A stretch of 64,000 nucleotides of DNA from Budorcas taxicolor (GCF_023091745.1 NC_068913.1:18618001-18682000); one strand, 5' to 3'. Positions 22,380-34,299 are shown, counted from the stretch's first letter. The notes: generated by a model from the sequence alone, not told the origin. Translations and numbers: made by a program.

Positions 22380-24229
22380 TGGTCCAACCAAATTTAGAAT
22401 ATACAGTTGCATTTGAACAGGTTGCCCAACTTTTTGAATTAACTGTTTTAAAATGTGTGTTAATTTTATCTTTCCTTTGTTGAAGAGTGTTATCCTTAAA
22501 GGGTGAGAGAGAGGTAGAGACAAAGAGAGAGATAATCCAAGGAATATGATGCTTAAAAGTAATGCTTCTTACTTACACCTACTGAAGGTCACTTTATTTA
22601 TCCAAGGGTAAGGCTTTTCTTTCTCCCATTTATTTTTTATTGAAGTTGGACTGCAGCCTGCATAGACTTTCTTTTTCCTTTAAAGATATCGTTTTCTGCC
22701 TAATTGTGCCCAGCTTCATTTATGCCCTGAAAAGGATTGTGTTTGAGCTTATAGACTCAGGAGACTGTTTCACTCAATAGCCAAACTGCAGCCACAGCCC
22801 TTTGGGATATTTGGGTAAATGTAAGTGAAAGCTCCCTGTGTTTGTCTCTGTTCCTTTTAAACAAAAGTTTAACTCAGGACACTATGGGAATATTTAAAGA
22901 AATTTATCTGTAGAACTGTCTTCCAGATAAGATCTGAAAAATAGTTTGTGGACTGCAGAAGTGTTCATCAGTCAGCAGAATTTCCAATAGCTCCTCTGAT
23001 GTTTCTGAGACAACTTCTCCCCAAGTTAATAGGTAAAGGCACAACATCTGCCTACAGGAGATAATGATACTCCTTTAAAATTTTCCATAAAAACTGAACA
23101 GCAGAGGATTAAAAGGGAAAGGACAAATCAAGGACAGCAAATTGATTTCACTTCCAGTGGAATGCCAATTACAGTCAATTAGGATGTGACATCAGTTCCA
23201 GGCTAAGGGAGATGATAAGAATGTATCTGCAGTCAGTGGGAAAGTGTGCCGTGATTGATTTTTGATATCTGCCACGGGCGTGGGGGGCAAGTCTCGTATT
23301 TGAACATATTGTAACGTTGACATGTTCCACCTCTTGCTTAAATCCTCAACATCAGGTTTGTAAAGGCTTACAACCACAGTGACCTATTTGGTTTTCTGTT
23401 CTATCATTCATCTTCTCTTAATGTGGGCTACCTAGGCCCAACTCAGTTTCTCAGACTCTAAGGCCACTGGATCCCTACAATCAGTGAAATGTTAGAATCT
23501 GAGTAATAACAGAAGGGTCAAGAACAGGCCAGCTTTGCTAACTTGGTCCTCAAGTTCCAAAATGAGGGATGTGGCTTTGATATTGTGACCGTAACCTTAT
23601 TTCATGTTATAGTTCTAGTTGAATAGCCTGGCTTCCTCTCCCTGGGGACCCTGCTTACTGTATTCCTGTGCTTCCTCGGGCTACCACAGAGCATTGCACA
23701 GGCCACATACATGTGGTCATATGGTACACACACTAAGGAACCTCTGGATCTCTGCCTTTTGTAGGCTACAGTCCCTTAAAAATGATGTCCCTCCTACCTT
23801 TTGTCCCTCGTCTTGCCTGTTGCTGAGGCTGACTCATTTCCTATTGTGGTCAGTGAGGCGGGACTGTCCCTGGTTAACTTGTTTTCATCACAGATAGGTC
23901 TGTTCCTCTGACAGCCCCTTTGCATCTAGATATTGTGCCTGTCATCTTTTAGGCTTTGAGCTACTCTAACCTTTATTAATTTGTGGACTAATTCACAGTG
24001 CTTCATGTTCTCTTCAACTTCATTGAATTTATTGCTAAAATTTATTTAGAGATTGGTATTTCTGTTAGGTATGCAGTTTAAGACAGAAAAGAAATAAGGT
24101 GTCTATATATTAATAGGTTTGCCTCTAGTGACATGATATAAAGCAAATCAAAGGAATTTATTTTAAATGTGGTATTGGGTTATAGTGATGCATTGAACAA
24201 GCTTAGCCCATATCTGGCATAGGAATCCC
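22380..24229. other. Unassigned DNA
   Basis: A purine-rich (GA)n-like patch lies at 22504-22540. Otherwise I see no recognisable repeat or gene. The 92-codon plus frame at 23619-23897 has no domain. Confidence 0.45.
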
Positions 24230-24700
24230 ATTCTAGTCTATCGAAGTAAATAACACAAATTTCTCCAAAAAAATGAAAAAAGTCTGCTGAAGAAAATTAG
24301 AAAATTGAATACAAAAGTGGATAAAGTGCAGGAGGCCGATACTTTGAAAAGAAAATACCCTGACTTGTAGCAACGGAGATGGAGAACCTGGAGAGGAGAA
24401 TGCTGATCTAGTGAAGCAGATGGGCCAAACAAACACGAGCTGGGAAAACAAAGCAGAAAATCTGGGAGGAGAGCCAGCATCTACAATGGACTAATAAAAG
24501 CAAACAAACACCTCGGCAACCGTGTCAGACAGCTAGGAGCACGAATTGGCGCCGTTCAGCTCATTGTCTTGAACTTATCAGAAGAGCAGAGGGACCACTC
24601 GTCTGTAGATGCTCACGTTCACTGTGGACCAGCAATCCCTGGAAAAAATTAGAGTCCTCCTGGCGCCAGGAGGTCTCCTGAAGTTTGCATATTAGCCACT
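24230..24700. other. CpG-bearing unassigned block with 18-bp palindrome
   Basis: The block holds about a dozen CpGs in an otherwise CpG-poor stretch and matches no repeat I know. It contains a perfect 18-bp palindrome, CCTCCTGGCGCCAGGAGG, at 24656-24673. Open frames are short (about 70-80 codons, minus strand) and hydrophobic without motifs. Confidence 0.4.
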
Positions 24701-25109
24701 GCTGGTTCTATTAGCACACCAAGGAATTATGTAAGATATATTAAGAAGTTGTAATCTACATTGGAAACCTTTAAAGGAGAATCAGTAGAATGAATGACTC
24801 ATTTGGGGATTGATTGTGGTATCATACTTTTCACAAATAGTTGTGTTTTTAGATAGATAAATACTTTGAGGGGTTCTTAAAAGGGAGACAAAAGAGCACA
24901 TTAAAGACTACCTTGCTCTGTCTCTATGGCATTGTGAATATTAATTCAATTAATTTAAAATGTTTTTAAATGTTTCAGTAGTATGACTTTAACAATGGAT
25001 CCAATAGTTAATTCTATGTGATTAAACATTTATACTCTAACCAGTCTCAACTGCATTATTCTTTACTCTTTGCAATTTATTTATTGTTTGTATTTTATAA
25101 TCATTATAC

Positions 25110-25312
25110 AGGGATTGAGACCTTTGGAGATGTGGGCTTGAATTACTTTCTAGCTTGCTGTGTGACCTTGGATAAATTACTTAAGCTCTCTGAACCTCAT
25201 TTCAAAGTGATGATCATAATACTTACTTCACAAACATTAAAACTATGAAATGCAGTTTATATAAAAGTGTCTAGTATAGTTTTTGCATGGAGCAAGCTGT
25301 CAATAAGTAATA
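25110..25312 (-). mobile_element. MIR SINE relic
   Basis: Clear antisense MIR: 'gctgtgtgaccttggataaa', 'ttacttaagctctctgaacc', 'tcatttcaaagtgatgatc', then 'agctgtcaataagtaa'. Confidence 0.88.
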
Positions 25313-25875
25313 GATACATTTCTTTTTCTGTGAGTGCTGCATATACATAAAAATAGCTGCATAATTATTTTTAAAATTTTATATAAACTAAAAATGAAAC
25401 CTTTAGTACTAATCATGGATGGAATTCATATTTTGAGAGTTATGAATTTCCTAATATCACATTATCAAACTTCAGACCTGTCTAGAACTGGTTTAATTTT
25501 GGAAAAATAGTTGTCTGATAGCTGCATCTATATGGGCAAATGGATGTGTGAGGAATTATTTAGTAAAGTAGACTCTGTGTATGCAAATAGACTTTCACAT
25601 CTCAACCCCAGACACTATGACAAAAGGCCTGAGCATTTACTTTAGGTAGATATTGCTAAATTTTCCTCCAAAACATTGTACTAATTTACATTATTACTAG
25701 CAATACAAAGGCAAAGAAAAAGAAAAGACTGTTTCTATATATCCCTTTTAATTTTTTCCAACTTGGTAGCTAAAAATTGTATCTCATCACTGTTTTCATT
25801 GCTATCATTAGTGAGGTCAAGCATTCTTTTTATGTTACTGGCTGTTTACATAGCTTCTGTGAATTGTTTGATCCT

Positions 25876-26101
25876 ATGCTTTGATTGGGCTTCCCTTGTG
25901 GCTCAGCTGGTAAAGAATCCGCTTGCAATGCGGGAGACTTGGGTTTGATCCCTGGGTTGGGAAGATCCCCTGGAGAGGGGAAAGGCTACCACTCCATTAT
26001 CCTGGCCTGGAGAATTCCATGAAATGTATAGTCCATGGGGTTGCAAAGAGTCGGACACGACTGAGCGACTTTCATTTCACTTTCACTTGCATGCTTTGAT
26101 T
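25876..26101 (+). mobile_element. Bov-tA SINE with perfect 11-bp TSD
   Basis: Near-consensus Bov-tA at 25887-26090. tRNA-Glu-like A box in 'tggctcagctggtaaagaat', B box in 'gggtttgatccctgggttgg', then the Bov-A body to 'gagcgactttcatttcac'. ATGCTTTGATT is present at 25876-25886 and 26091-26101. Confidence 0.96.
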
Positions 26102-26223
26102 ACTTTTCTATTGGATTATTTGTATTTTTCTTATTGAGTTATAGGAACTTTTTAATAAGAATGATTCAAAACCTATGTTGCAAATCCTTATTTCCAATGT
26201 TACTTGCCTTTTAATTTTTGATT

Positions 26224-26456
26224 CTGTTTATTTTGGTGGTGGCTTAGTAGCTAAGTCGTGTCCGACTCTTGTGATCCCATGGACTGTAGCCCTCCAGGCT
26301 CCTCTGTCCATGGGATTTTCCAGGCAAGAATATTGGAGTGGTTTGCCATTTCCTTCTCCAGGGGGTCTTTCTGACTCAGGGATCAAACCCAGGTCTCCTG
26401 CACTGTAGGCAGATTCTTTACCGACTGAGCTACCAGGGAAGCCCCTGTTTTATTTT
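26224..26456 (-). mobile_element. Bov-tA SINE with near-perfect TSD
   Basis: Antisense Bov-tA 26235-26444 from a (GGT)-like tail to 'gagctaccagggaagccc'. Flanks CTGTTTATTTT (26224-26234) and CTGTTTTATTTT (26445-26456) differ by one T. Confidence 0.94.
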
Positions 26457-27160
26457 AGTCCATAGAAATTATTTCTATTTATGTCAGTGTAAAACTGTTC
26501 CTGTAAGGCCTCTGGACTTTATATCTAATTTAGGAAGGTCTTCTCAACTCCAAATTTAAGGAAATATTTGTGTTTTAAACACTTTTACTGTTTCAAAAAA
26601 TGTTTCAATTTTGATTTGAAATTGATTTTTTAACCTAAAGGGAATGTCCAGTGGTCCTCATTTAGTTTTTGAGTAGTCCATTTCTCCTAACTGATTTGAA
26701 TATTACTTTCATTAGTATATTTGTATATATAGGCACACTATGGCTTTATGGTATGTTTTGACATAGTATGGCAAATGCTAAATGATAGTCTCATATATTT
26801 CTTTTTTTATATTTAATGTAGAAGTGGCATATAAAATTCTATCAAAAACCTATTTAGATTAGGTTGAGCTTTCAATTAATTAAAAAATTAATTAGTGAAG
26901 CTTTTGCATTTTAATTATTTGAGTCTTCCATGAAAGAACAAGGTCTCTTTTTTGCCTTTAAATATCTTCAGTTAAGTTTTCTAATTTTCTTGGTGTATCT
27001 TTAACATTTCCTATAACATGTATTCCTAGGTATTGTATAATTTTTATTATTTATAGTAATGATATTTTTAGAATGTTTCTTTTTTATTTTAAGCTATTTT
27101 ACCAACTAGTCTATTTAAGTACATTATTAAAGTAGTACAGGACAGGGTTTTAACATCCAA

Positions 27161-27819
27161 TAAATGTGGATATCCTTATATCTAGAACACTGAAGCCAGT
27201 GTGGGCTTTTCCCTTATTTTATCTTCAGGGAAAACACATGGGTAGCTTTAAATCAGCCACAGTGGGAGTATTTCCAACATAAAAATTGTCACATGATACA
27301 AATTAGGGCTTTGCTTTTTCTTTCTTTTTTCTGAGAGAGGGCAAAGTTTAAGCATTTACCAGCCTTCTGCTGGAGTTACACTGCGGCTGCTGCTAAGTCA
27401 CTTCGGTCGTGTACTACTCCACTCCAATTCCCATTCCCAGGAACAACAGTTTTCAACATTTTGAGCAATTTATCCAGTTCTGTTATCTGTTTCTAAATAT
27501 CATCCTTTGCTGGTAAGGTATTATTTATTTATCTTTTTAATTTTTTAGACATTGTTTATGATGTTTACTTCCTACCCTGGGTGCTGAGAACTTCATATGC
27601 TTATATGTACATCCCTCTCTTCCCATTACATTATATAAATTACATCACTTTTTAAGTTAATTCATTACTAAGGTACATTATTATGACTAATTTTTCACAA
27701 GCTGTATTATATGTTATAATTTTTCCTGTTCTTATACAATCCCTTCATTCTTATTCAAGTTAATAATTGTCTTATTTTTCTCTGCCTAGTTTTCTGTGAA
27801 TCAACTATATTCATCATAA
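27161..27819. other. Unassigned DNA
   Basis: A Bov-A2 tail remnant ('gctgctgctaagtcacttcg', 27384-27412, antisense) is the only recognised piece. The rest is AT-rich. Confidence 0.45.
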
Positions 27820-28460
27820 CCACATAGGTGAAACCCTTCTCAATAAAGTCAAACACATTGGGTAGTTACAATCAATTAATTTCTTCCTCCTTGAAGGCTT
27901 TCCTTCTGGAACCCTCCATCTTCCTATTCTGTTCTTCTCCTTAGGTCTACAGTTAAGTGTTATCCTTGGGCTTTCCTTTATGTGATAGGAATTCTTGTTA
28001 CTTTTACTCATTGGGACTTCTTTCTCTTCCGTTTGAGGCATTCTAATTAGCTCCCTAAAAGAGTGTGTAGCAGGCACATTTTTTATTTTCTGAGACTTTG
28101 CAGGACTGAAAGTTATCTTTGATCTTGTCTCATGAAGATAAAATTCAATTAAGAATAACACTTGAGGATAGCATTCAATTTGGGAGTCATTTTCCTCTTG
28201 AACCTCTAAAGGCATTGATTTATCATCCTATAACTTCCAGTGTTGTTGTTAAAAAGCCTGATGTCATTCTCATTCCAAATTGTTTGTAGGTGGCCCTTTA
28301 GTTCTCTCTGGAATTGTCTGAATTTTTTTTTTTTAATTTTGGATACTTTTAAATTAAAATGATATGCTTTAGGTAGGTATTTTCTCCATCACTTGGTAGG
28401 TCTTTTGAGAGTAGAAGTGTGTGACTAGCTCCCTTGGGAACTTTTGTTTTTAAAGTTAGT

Positions 28461-28678
28461 TACTGAAGTGAAGTCGCTCAGTCGTGTCTGACTCTTTGCA
28501 ACCCCATGGACTGTAGCCTACCAGGCTCCTCCCTCCATGGGATTCTCCAGGCAAGAGTACTGGAGTGGGGTGCCATTTCCTTCTCCAGGGGATCTTCCTG
28601 ACCCAGGGATGGAACCCGGGTCTCCCGCATTCCAGGCAGACGCTTTAGCCTCTGAGCCACCAGGTAAGCTACTGAAGT
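28461..28678 (-). mobile_element. Bov-tA SINE with perfect 9-bp TSD
   Basis: Antisense SINE 28470-28669: 'gctcagtcgtgtctgactct', 'ggggtgccatttccttctcc', 'gcctctgagccaccagg'. TACTGAAGT lies at 28461-28469 and 28670-28678. Confidence 0.94.
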
Positions 28679-28994
28679 TACTGAAAATATGTACAAAATG
28701 TTTTTTACTTTTTAATATTGTCTTTTGTTTGGCCATCTGATATTTAATTCTCAAGTTTTCTGTTGATTTTCTTGGATATTTTTGGCAAGCAACATTAGTA
28801 TCAACAACTAATGACTTTTCCCCCTTATAGTTCCATATTTCCATATTTATTTCTTATTCCTTCTTGTTTTATTTCATTGGCTGGTATATCTAGACCAATG
28901 GAGAACAGTAGCAGAGATCCTTTTCTTTTAACTGACTTTAATGGGAATATTCCTAAGTGTTAAGTTTTTGCATCAATTTTTAATAATATACGGG

Positions 28995-29050
28995 CATGTG
29001 TGTGTGTATGTATGTATGCATTTAGTCGCTCAGTCATATCTGACTCTGCA
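28995..29050. repeat. (TG)n/(TATG)n patch plus tiny Bov SINE remnant
   Basis: A short TG/TATG run at 28995-29019 is followed by 'tttagtcgctcagtcatatc', a remnant of an antisense Bov-A/BovB 3' tip. Confidence 0.65.
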
Positions 29051-29236
29051 TATATATACATAACATTTTGTTTGTATTCTTGGAGAATTCTTCTGAAGTT
29101 ATGATGCACTGTTTTACTAAAAAACTGGTGGATTATTGATGATTTTTTTTTTTTGTAATTTAACATACATGTACAAAAAATAGATGTTTTCTTCTGTTTG
29201 ATTATTGGATTGCATTAGCCTTTAGAAAATTTCTAG

Positions 29237-30163
29237 TCTTACATTTAGATCTTTAATCCATTTTGAGTTTATTTTTGTGTGTGGTGTTAGAAAGTGATCT
29301 AGTTTCATTCTTTTACAAGTGGTTGACCAGTTTTCCCAGCACCACTTGTTAAAGAGATTGTCTTTACTCCATTGTATATTCTTGCCTCCTTTGTCAAAGA
29401 TAAGGTGTCCATAGGTGTGTGGATTTATCTCTGGGCTTTCTATTTTGTTCCATTGATCAATATTTCTGTCTTTGTGCCAGTACCATACTGTTTTGATGAC
29501 TGTGGCTTTGTAGTAGAGCCTGAAGTCAGGCAAGTTGATTCCTCCAGTTCCATTCTTCTTTCTCAAGATTGCTTTGGCAATTCGAGGTTTTTTGTATTTC
29601 CATACAAATCTTGAAATTATTTGTTCTAGTTCTGTGAAAAATATGGCTGGTAGCTTGATAGGGATTGCATTGAATTTGTAAATTGCTTTGGGTAGTATAC
29701 TCATTTTCACTATATTGATTCTTCCGATCCATGAACATGGTATATTTCTCCATCTATTAGTGTCCTCTTTGATTTCTTTCATCAGTGTTTTATAGTTTTC
29801 TATATATAGGTCTTTAGTTTCTTTGGGTAGATATATTCCTAAGTATTTTATTCTTTTCGTTGCAATGGTGAATGGAATTGTTTCCTTAATTTCTTTTTCT
29901 ACTTTCTCATTATTAGTGTATAGGAATGCAAGGGATTTCTGTGTGTTGATTTTATATCCTGCAACTTTACTATATTCATTGATGAGCTCTAGTAATTTTC
30001 TGGTGGAGTCTTTAGGGTTTTCCATGTAGAGGATCATGTCATCTGCAAACAGTGAGAGTTTGACTTCTTCTTTTCCAATTTGGATTCCTTTTATTTCTTT
30101 TTCTGCTCTGATTGCTGTGGCCAAAACTTCCAGAACTATGTTGAATAGTAGCAGTGAAAGTGG
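29237..30163 (-). pseudogene. L1 ORF2 reverse transcriptase fragment (inverted arm)
   Basis: About 309 uninterrupted codons of L1 ORF2 on the minus strand. The arm opens with the PLSLLLFNIVLEVLA region, followed by the RT catalytic box FADD (frame residues 62-65 when read from 30232), 'GYKINTQKS', 'IKYLGIYLP' and the 'GGINLPDFRLYYKA' region, and it ends at 'IKDLNVR'. Codons beyond that come from the TSD. The endonuclease and the cysteine-rich C-terminus are not in this arm. It cannot act as a functional ORF2, having no upstream part or start. Confidence 0.92.
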
Positions 30164-30474
30164 ACCCAGCAATCCCACTGCTGGGCATACACACCGAGGA
30201 AACCAGAATTGAAAGAGACACATGTACCCCAATGTTCATCGCAGCACTGTTTATAATAGCCAGGACATGGAAGCAAGCTAGATGTCCATCAGCAGATGAA
30301 TGGATAAGAAAGCTGTGGTACATATACACAATGGAGTATTACTCAGCCGTTAAAAAGAATTCATTTGAATCAGTTCTGATGAGATGGATGAAACTGGAGC
30401 CGATTATACAGAGTGAAGTAAGCCAGAAAGAAAAACACCAATACAGTATACTAACACATATATATGGAATTTAG
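30163..30474 (+). pseudogene. L1 ORF2 C-terminal fragment (sense arm)
   Basis: About 103 intact codons of the ORF2 C-terminus, beginning DPAIPLLGIHTEE, with 'MFIAALFIIARTWKQ' and 'EWIRKLWYIYTMEYYSAVKK', ending at the normal-looking stop (TAG, 30472-30474). The 3'UTR follows to 30780. The preceding zinc-knuckle-like region was lost at the inversion junction. Confidence 0.92.
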
Positions 30475-30780
30475 AAAGATGGCAATGACAACCCTGTATG
30501 CAAGACAGGAAAAAAGACACAGCTGTGTATAACGGACTTTTGGACTCAGAGGGAGAGGGAGAGGGTGGGATGATTTGGGAGAATGGCATTCTATCATGTA
30601 TACTATCATGTGAGAATTGAATCGCCAGTCTATGTCTGACGCAGGATACAGCATGCTTGGGGCTGGTGCATGGGGATGACCCACAGAGATGTTATGGGGA
30701 GGGAGGCAGGAGGGGGGTTCATGTTTGGGAACACATGTAAGAATTAAAGATTTTAAAATTAAAAAAAAATGAAAAAAAAA

Positions 30781-30843
30781 TATAATGTACATCACAGGGA
30801 TTATAGCCAATATTTTATAATAAATTTAAATGGAATAAAAAAA
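30781..30843 (+). other. Candidate L1 3'-transduced segment
   Basis: After the L1 A-tail, 56 nt of other sequence ('tataatgtacatcacaggga', 'ttatagccaatattttataa') carry an AATAAA at 30819-30824. A second A-run starts about 12 nt later at 30837 and the TSD follows at once. This is the layout of read-through to a downstream polyadenylation site. The segment itself resembles an older L1 3'UTR, so an unusual L1 end is the alternative. Confidence 0.6.
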
Positions 30844-30856
30844 AGAAAATTTCTAG

Positions 30857-31880
30857 CTAAGCTTTGTAAATTTGGTTGGTTTGTTTAAATATCACTTCTA
30901 TGAGTGTATTGAGATTTTTTTGTTAAACTAATACACATTCAGATTTTATTATAATGATTACATAGGGCATTTGAAATAATGTGTAATTTCTGTCATATGC
31001 AAAATTTCTCAACACAGCTACTTATTATAAATGTATTAATTATCATCAAAATGATTAAAATTTTACTTTGGGAAATTTTATTACTTTATTAGCTTTGCAT
31101 AAGTGACTTATTAATGTGTCCCATTGTGGTTATAATTTTTGACATTATCTTATATATCTGAGCATTTTAACTTTGAATTTTGTGTTGTTTGAGCTATAAT
31201 ATTTGTAACTCTATGTGGATTAGGCCTTTTATCAATATAAATGTTCATATTATCTCATTAATTCTTTTAGTCTTGTGTTGGTATTACATTTTATCTTATA
31301 GTTTATCTTCATAGAAGGCTTTCTTTAGGGTTCCTGGGCAGCAACAGGCTGGAAGTCTTTGGTCTGGGCTTAGAGAAGTTTGGTGTGTTCCCTTCTGTGC
31401 CTCACATACCACTTAGCTTCTTGCCTTTTGTGAAAGTTCTGGTTTTCTTCTCTCTGCAGCCCGGATATCTAGGCTAAAGGCCCTCTAAGGAAAGAATCTC
31501 CTTTGTTTGGAAAGAAATTCTTAATGCTTCATCCTGGGAAGCAAGTGCCCCTGTTTTCAGCTGCTTTGTTTTTTTTTTTTTGGTCTCAAGAGAGAGAGGA
31601 CCAATACTGGCATATTCACTGGTGTTTGATGGATGGTCTTTATTGACTTGTTCTGACCATTGTCCTGCCCTTTCAATTTGCTGACTCTGAGCTTGGAATT
31701 TCTCGGGAGCTCCTTTTGGAAGAAAGGTTCTCACCTTGACAGTGGCCTTCTCTCAGGCCATTTGGGTCAAAGTTTACTCATAGTGTTTTCTGTTAGTTTG
31801 TGCATCTTTATTAACATATCTAGAGATTCTCCTATATTTCTGGCTTGCTTATAGCATCATTTCTTCTTAATGGTGACAGT
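30857..31880 (-). mobile_element. Likely continuation of old antisense L1M, then unassigned
   Basis: 30857-31320 reads like eroded antisense L1. From about 31320 ('gttcctgggcagcaacaggc') to 31860 I see no clear family. Confidence 0.35.
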
Positions 31881-33397
31881 GATTGATGAATTTTTTTCAC
31901 CCATGTATAAGTCTACAAGTCTTCACACCCTCAGTAACATTTTCAAGCTTTTAAATTTCTGCTTGTAAGTTGTGTATACGGTTATATTTCACTGGGCTTT
32001 TAGTTTACATTTTCTTGATTACATAAGCTTGAGCATCTTTTCATTTGTTTTGGATATTCAAATTCCTTCTTCTATTAAATGCTTCTTTATATCATTTGCA
32101 CTTTTTTCACACTTTTGTCTTTTTTATTTGTAGGAATTTATTAAAATAAAATTTGGGTATCAATCCTTCCTTGGTGATATGTAGTGTACTTACTACTGAT
32201 ACATTCCTTCTGATTTTTGGTTCATCTTTTAATTTCATCAATCTTTTTTCTCAAGTTTTGCCTTTTTATAGAAATCTTTCCCTATCCTGAGATCTTAAAG
32301 TCATTCTTCTATATTTGCTTCTAAAAGTTAAAATTTTTTCCTTATATTTCAGTATTTAGTCCAACTGGAATTAAGTTTCAGGGTATGTTACAAAGTCATT
32401 ACACAGTTTTATGGATTTTTCCAAATGGAATTACTGGCACTGTTATTCTTCCACTGGTCAACAATTCCACCTGTTATATTTCATGTTTACCTTTGGTACT
32501 TGTGGGTCTAATTCTTTCTGTTTGTAGTCTCTTTATCATCTTTTTTTCCTAATCCCATATTGTGTTGATTATATTCTTTATAATAAGTGTTAATGTCTAC
32601 CAGGAAAGTATGTCTTATCCTTTGTATGTATCTTAGTATCATCTGGTTAAGTCCTTCAGAAATCCTGAAGGTTTTATGATTTTGATATGTAGCAAATCAA
32701 ATAATTTAAAAAAACTGACATCTTTTAAATTTAATCATTCTATCCAGAATGTGGGCAATCCCTCTATTTTTAAAAAGTCTTCTTCAGTGTCTTTTAGCAA
32801 AGATTATATTTTTTTCTGTGAAGGTCACTCACCACTTTTCTTAAATGTGTTACAATATACCTGTTATTTCTTTAAATTCTTATTGTAAATGAACTTTTGG
32901 AGATACATTTGAACTCTTTAAGACTATTACATATAAGCACAATTGATTTTTGTTACATTTATTTCACATTTAGTCATCTTGTTAAAGTTTTATTATTTCT
33001 TACAATAGCTGTATATTATTTCAGGCTTTCTGTGCTTAGAATGTGTGAATAATGATAATATTGCTTCTTCCTATTCTGATCTATTTTATTTTCTTGTCTC
33101 ATTTTCTTGGCTATGGTAATAGAGAGCATCCTTTTCTTGCTTTTAAAAATATGTATATAAGCTTTATTGTACTATTTGTGCTTATTTTTTATCAAGTTCA
33201 AAGCATTCTCTTCTATCCTGATTTCTGAATTTAAGAAATCATGATTATCAACTTAATTTTCCTATATGCTTTCTCTAATCTATTAAGGTGATCATATGAT
33301 TTTTCTTGTTAGATGTGTTAATATGATAAAATACATTAATAAATTTAATAATGATATATTAATCTTCATCCCTGGAGTAAGCCCAGTTTGATACCAG

Positions 33398-33400
<3 letters not shown>

Positions 33401-33431
<31 letters not shown>
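33401..33431. repeat. (TG)15 microsatellite
   Basis: A pure 30-nt TG run within the old L1M. Confidence 0.97.
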
Positions 33432-33434
<3 letters not shown>

Positions 33435-33609
33435 ATTTTCTTGACTTCTATATTTGTTTTTGGATCAAATGTGTAAGTTGCCTTGGAAACATCTGAACCT
33501 AATTCATTTTTGTTCTGTTTGCTTAATCTATCAGTTATTGAGAGAAGGACCTACTCAGAAAGCCAATACTGTGATGGTAGATTTGTCAATTTCCTGTTTT
33601 ACTTCTCTT

Positions 33610-33699
33610 AATTTTTATTCTGGACCCTGTACTTTAGTCCATGGGGTCTCAAAGAGTTGGATATGACTTGGCAACTGAACAACAATAGCAATTTTTATT
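33610..33699 (+). mobile_element. Truncated Bov-A-type SINE with 10-bp TSD
   Basis: Insert 33620-33689 is the last 70 nt of a Bov SINE ('tttagtccatggggtctcaa', 'gagttggatatgacttggca', 'actgaacaacaatagc'). AATTTTTATT at 33610-33619 and 33690-33699. Confidence 0.88.
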
Positions 33700-34299
33700 T
33701 TATGTAGAATTAAAGCTAAGTTGATAAATGCATGCAAGCTTAGATTAAAGCATTATTATTATGAGAACTCTTCACCACTATGCTTTTTTGAGTTAAAATC
33801 TGTCTTTGTGATATATGTATACTCTTTGCTTTTGGTAGTATTCAATTGACATATTTTCTAGAACTTTCTTTAACATTTATATACATCTCTTTAAAACGAA
33901 CCAAAGCTATATTGAAAAAAATTAAAATTCTCTCTGAATAAATTTTTCTTTTAACTAGAGCATATTGTCTGTTTGTATTCACTGTGATTACCAACATATT
34001 TGAATTAATTTTTGCTATTTTTAAATTTTGCTATTTTTATTTTCTCCTTTTTATTTTTTGTGATTTTTACATTAAAAACATTTCTTTCCTTTTTTAGTAG
34101 TCATTGTTTATCTTACTTTCCTCCTTTATTTAGAAATTTATACTCAACTCACCTGTTTCACACAGATAAGACCTCCCATGACTTTCTACACATAGGCATG
34201 TGCGTAGACAGATACACACATACAGAACCAAGACCACAAAAAGTATTTCCTTACCATCTCTGTTTGGAGGGTGGATTTAAAAAAAAATCACAAATTATA

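Larger units (their letters stand above)
25630..27160 (-). mobile_element. Old L1M-type LINE, antisense, with two Bov-tA insertions
   Basis: The sequence follows antisense L1 ORF2/3' region phrases, heavily mutated ('attgctaaattttcctcc', 'gtgaggtcaagcattctttt', 'aggaactttttaataagaat', 'ttcctaggtattgtataa'). Bov-tA copies at 25887-26090 and 26235-26444 interrupt it. No open frame remains. Confidence 0.55.
27820..29223 (-). mobile_element. Probable old L1M LINE, antisense
   Basis: Phrases such as 'aaaaagcctgatgtcattct' and 'agcagagatccttttctttt', 'gactttaatgggaatattcc' parallel antisense mammalian L1. The element seems to continue after the younger L1, at 30857 onward ('tgagtgtattgagattttt'). 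The minus-strand frame of 133 codons at 27814-28215 lies in it and has no recognised domain. Confidence 0.42.
29224..30856 (+). mobile_element. Ruminant L1 with 5' inversion and 13-bp TSD
   Basis: Between two copies of AGAAAATTTCTAG (29224-29236 and 30844-30856) lie an antisense L1 segment (29237-30163) and a sense 3' segment (30163-30780) ending in A-rich tails. This is the classic twin-priming product: the 5' part is inverted and about 0.6 kb of ORF2 between the two parts is missing, judged against the antisense L1 at 52.2-52.8 kb. A further 56 nt and a second A-run precede the right TSD. Both coding arms are still open, so the insertion is young. Confidence 0.93.
31890..34180 (-). mobile_element. 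Old L1M-type LINE, antisense
   Basis: Runs through antisense L1 phrases in order: 'tacataagcttgagcatctt', 'tagaaatctttccctatcct', 'tccactggtcaacaattcc', 'ggctatggtaatagagagca', 'ctccctggagtaagcccag'-like text near 33370, and 'gcatattgtctgtttgtatt'. No frame is open. It is broken by a (TG)n run and a short SINE. Confidence 0.55.

Noticed and set aside
25887..25960. tRNA-Glu-like sequence with A and B boxes
   Set aside because: It is the head of a Bov-tA SINE, followed directly by the Bov-A body and enclosed by TSDs; not a tRNA gene.
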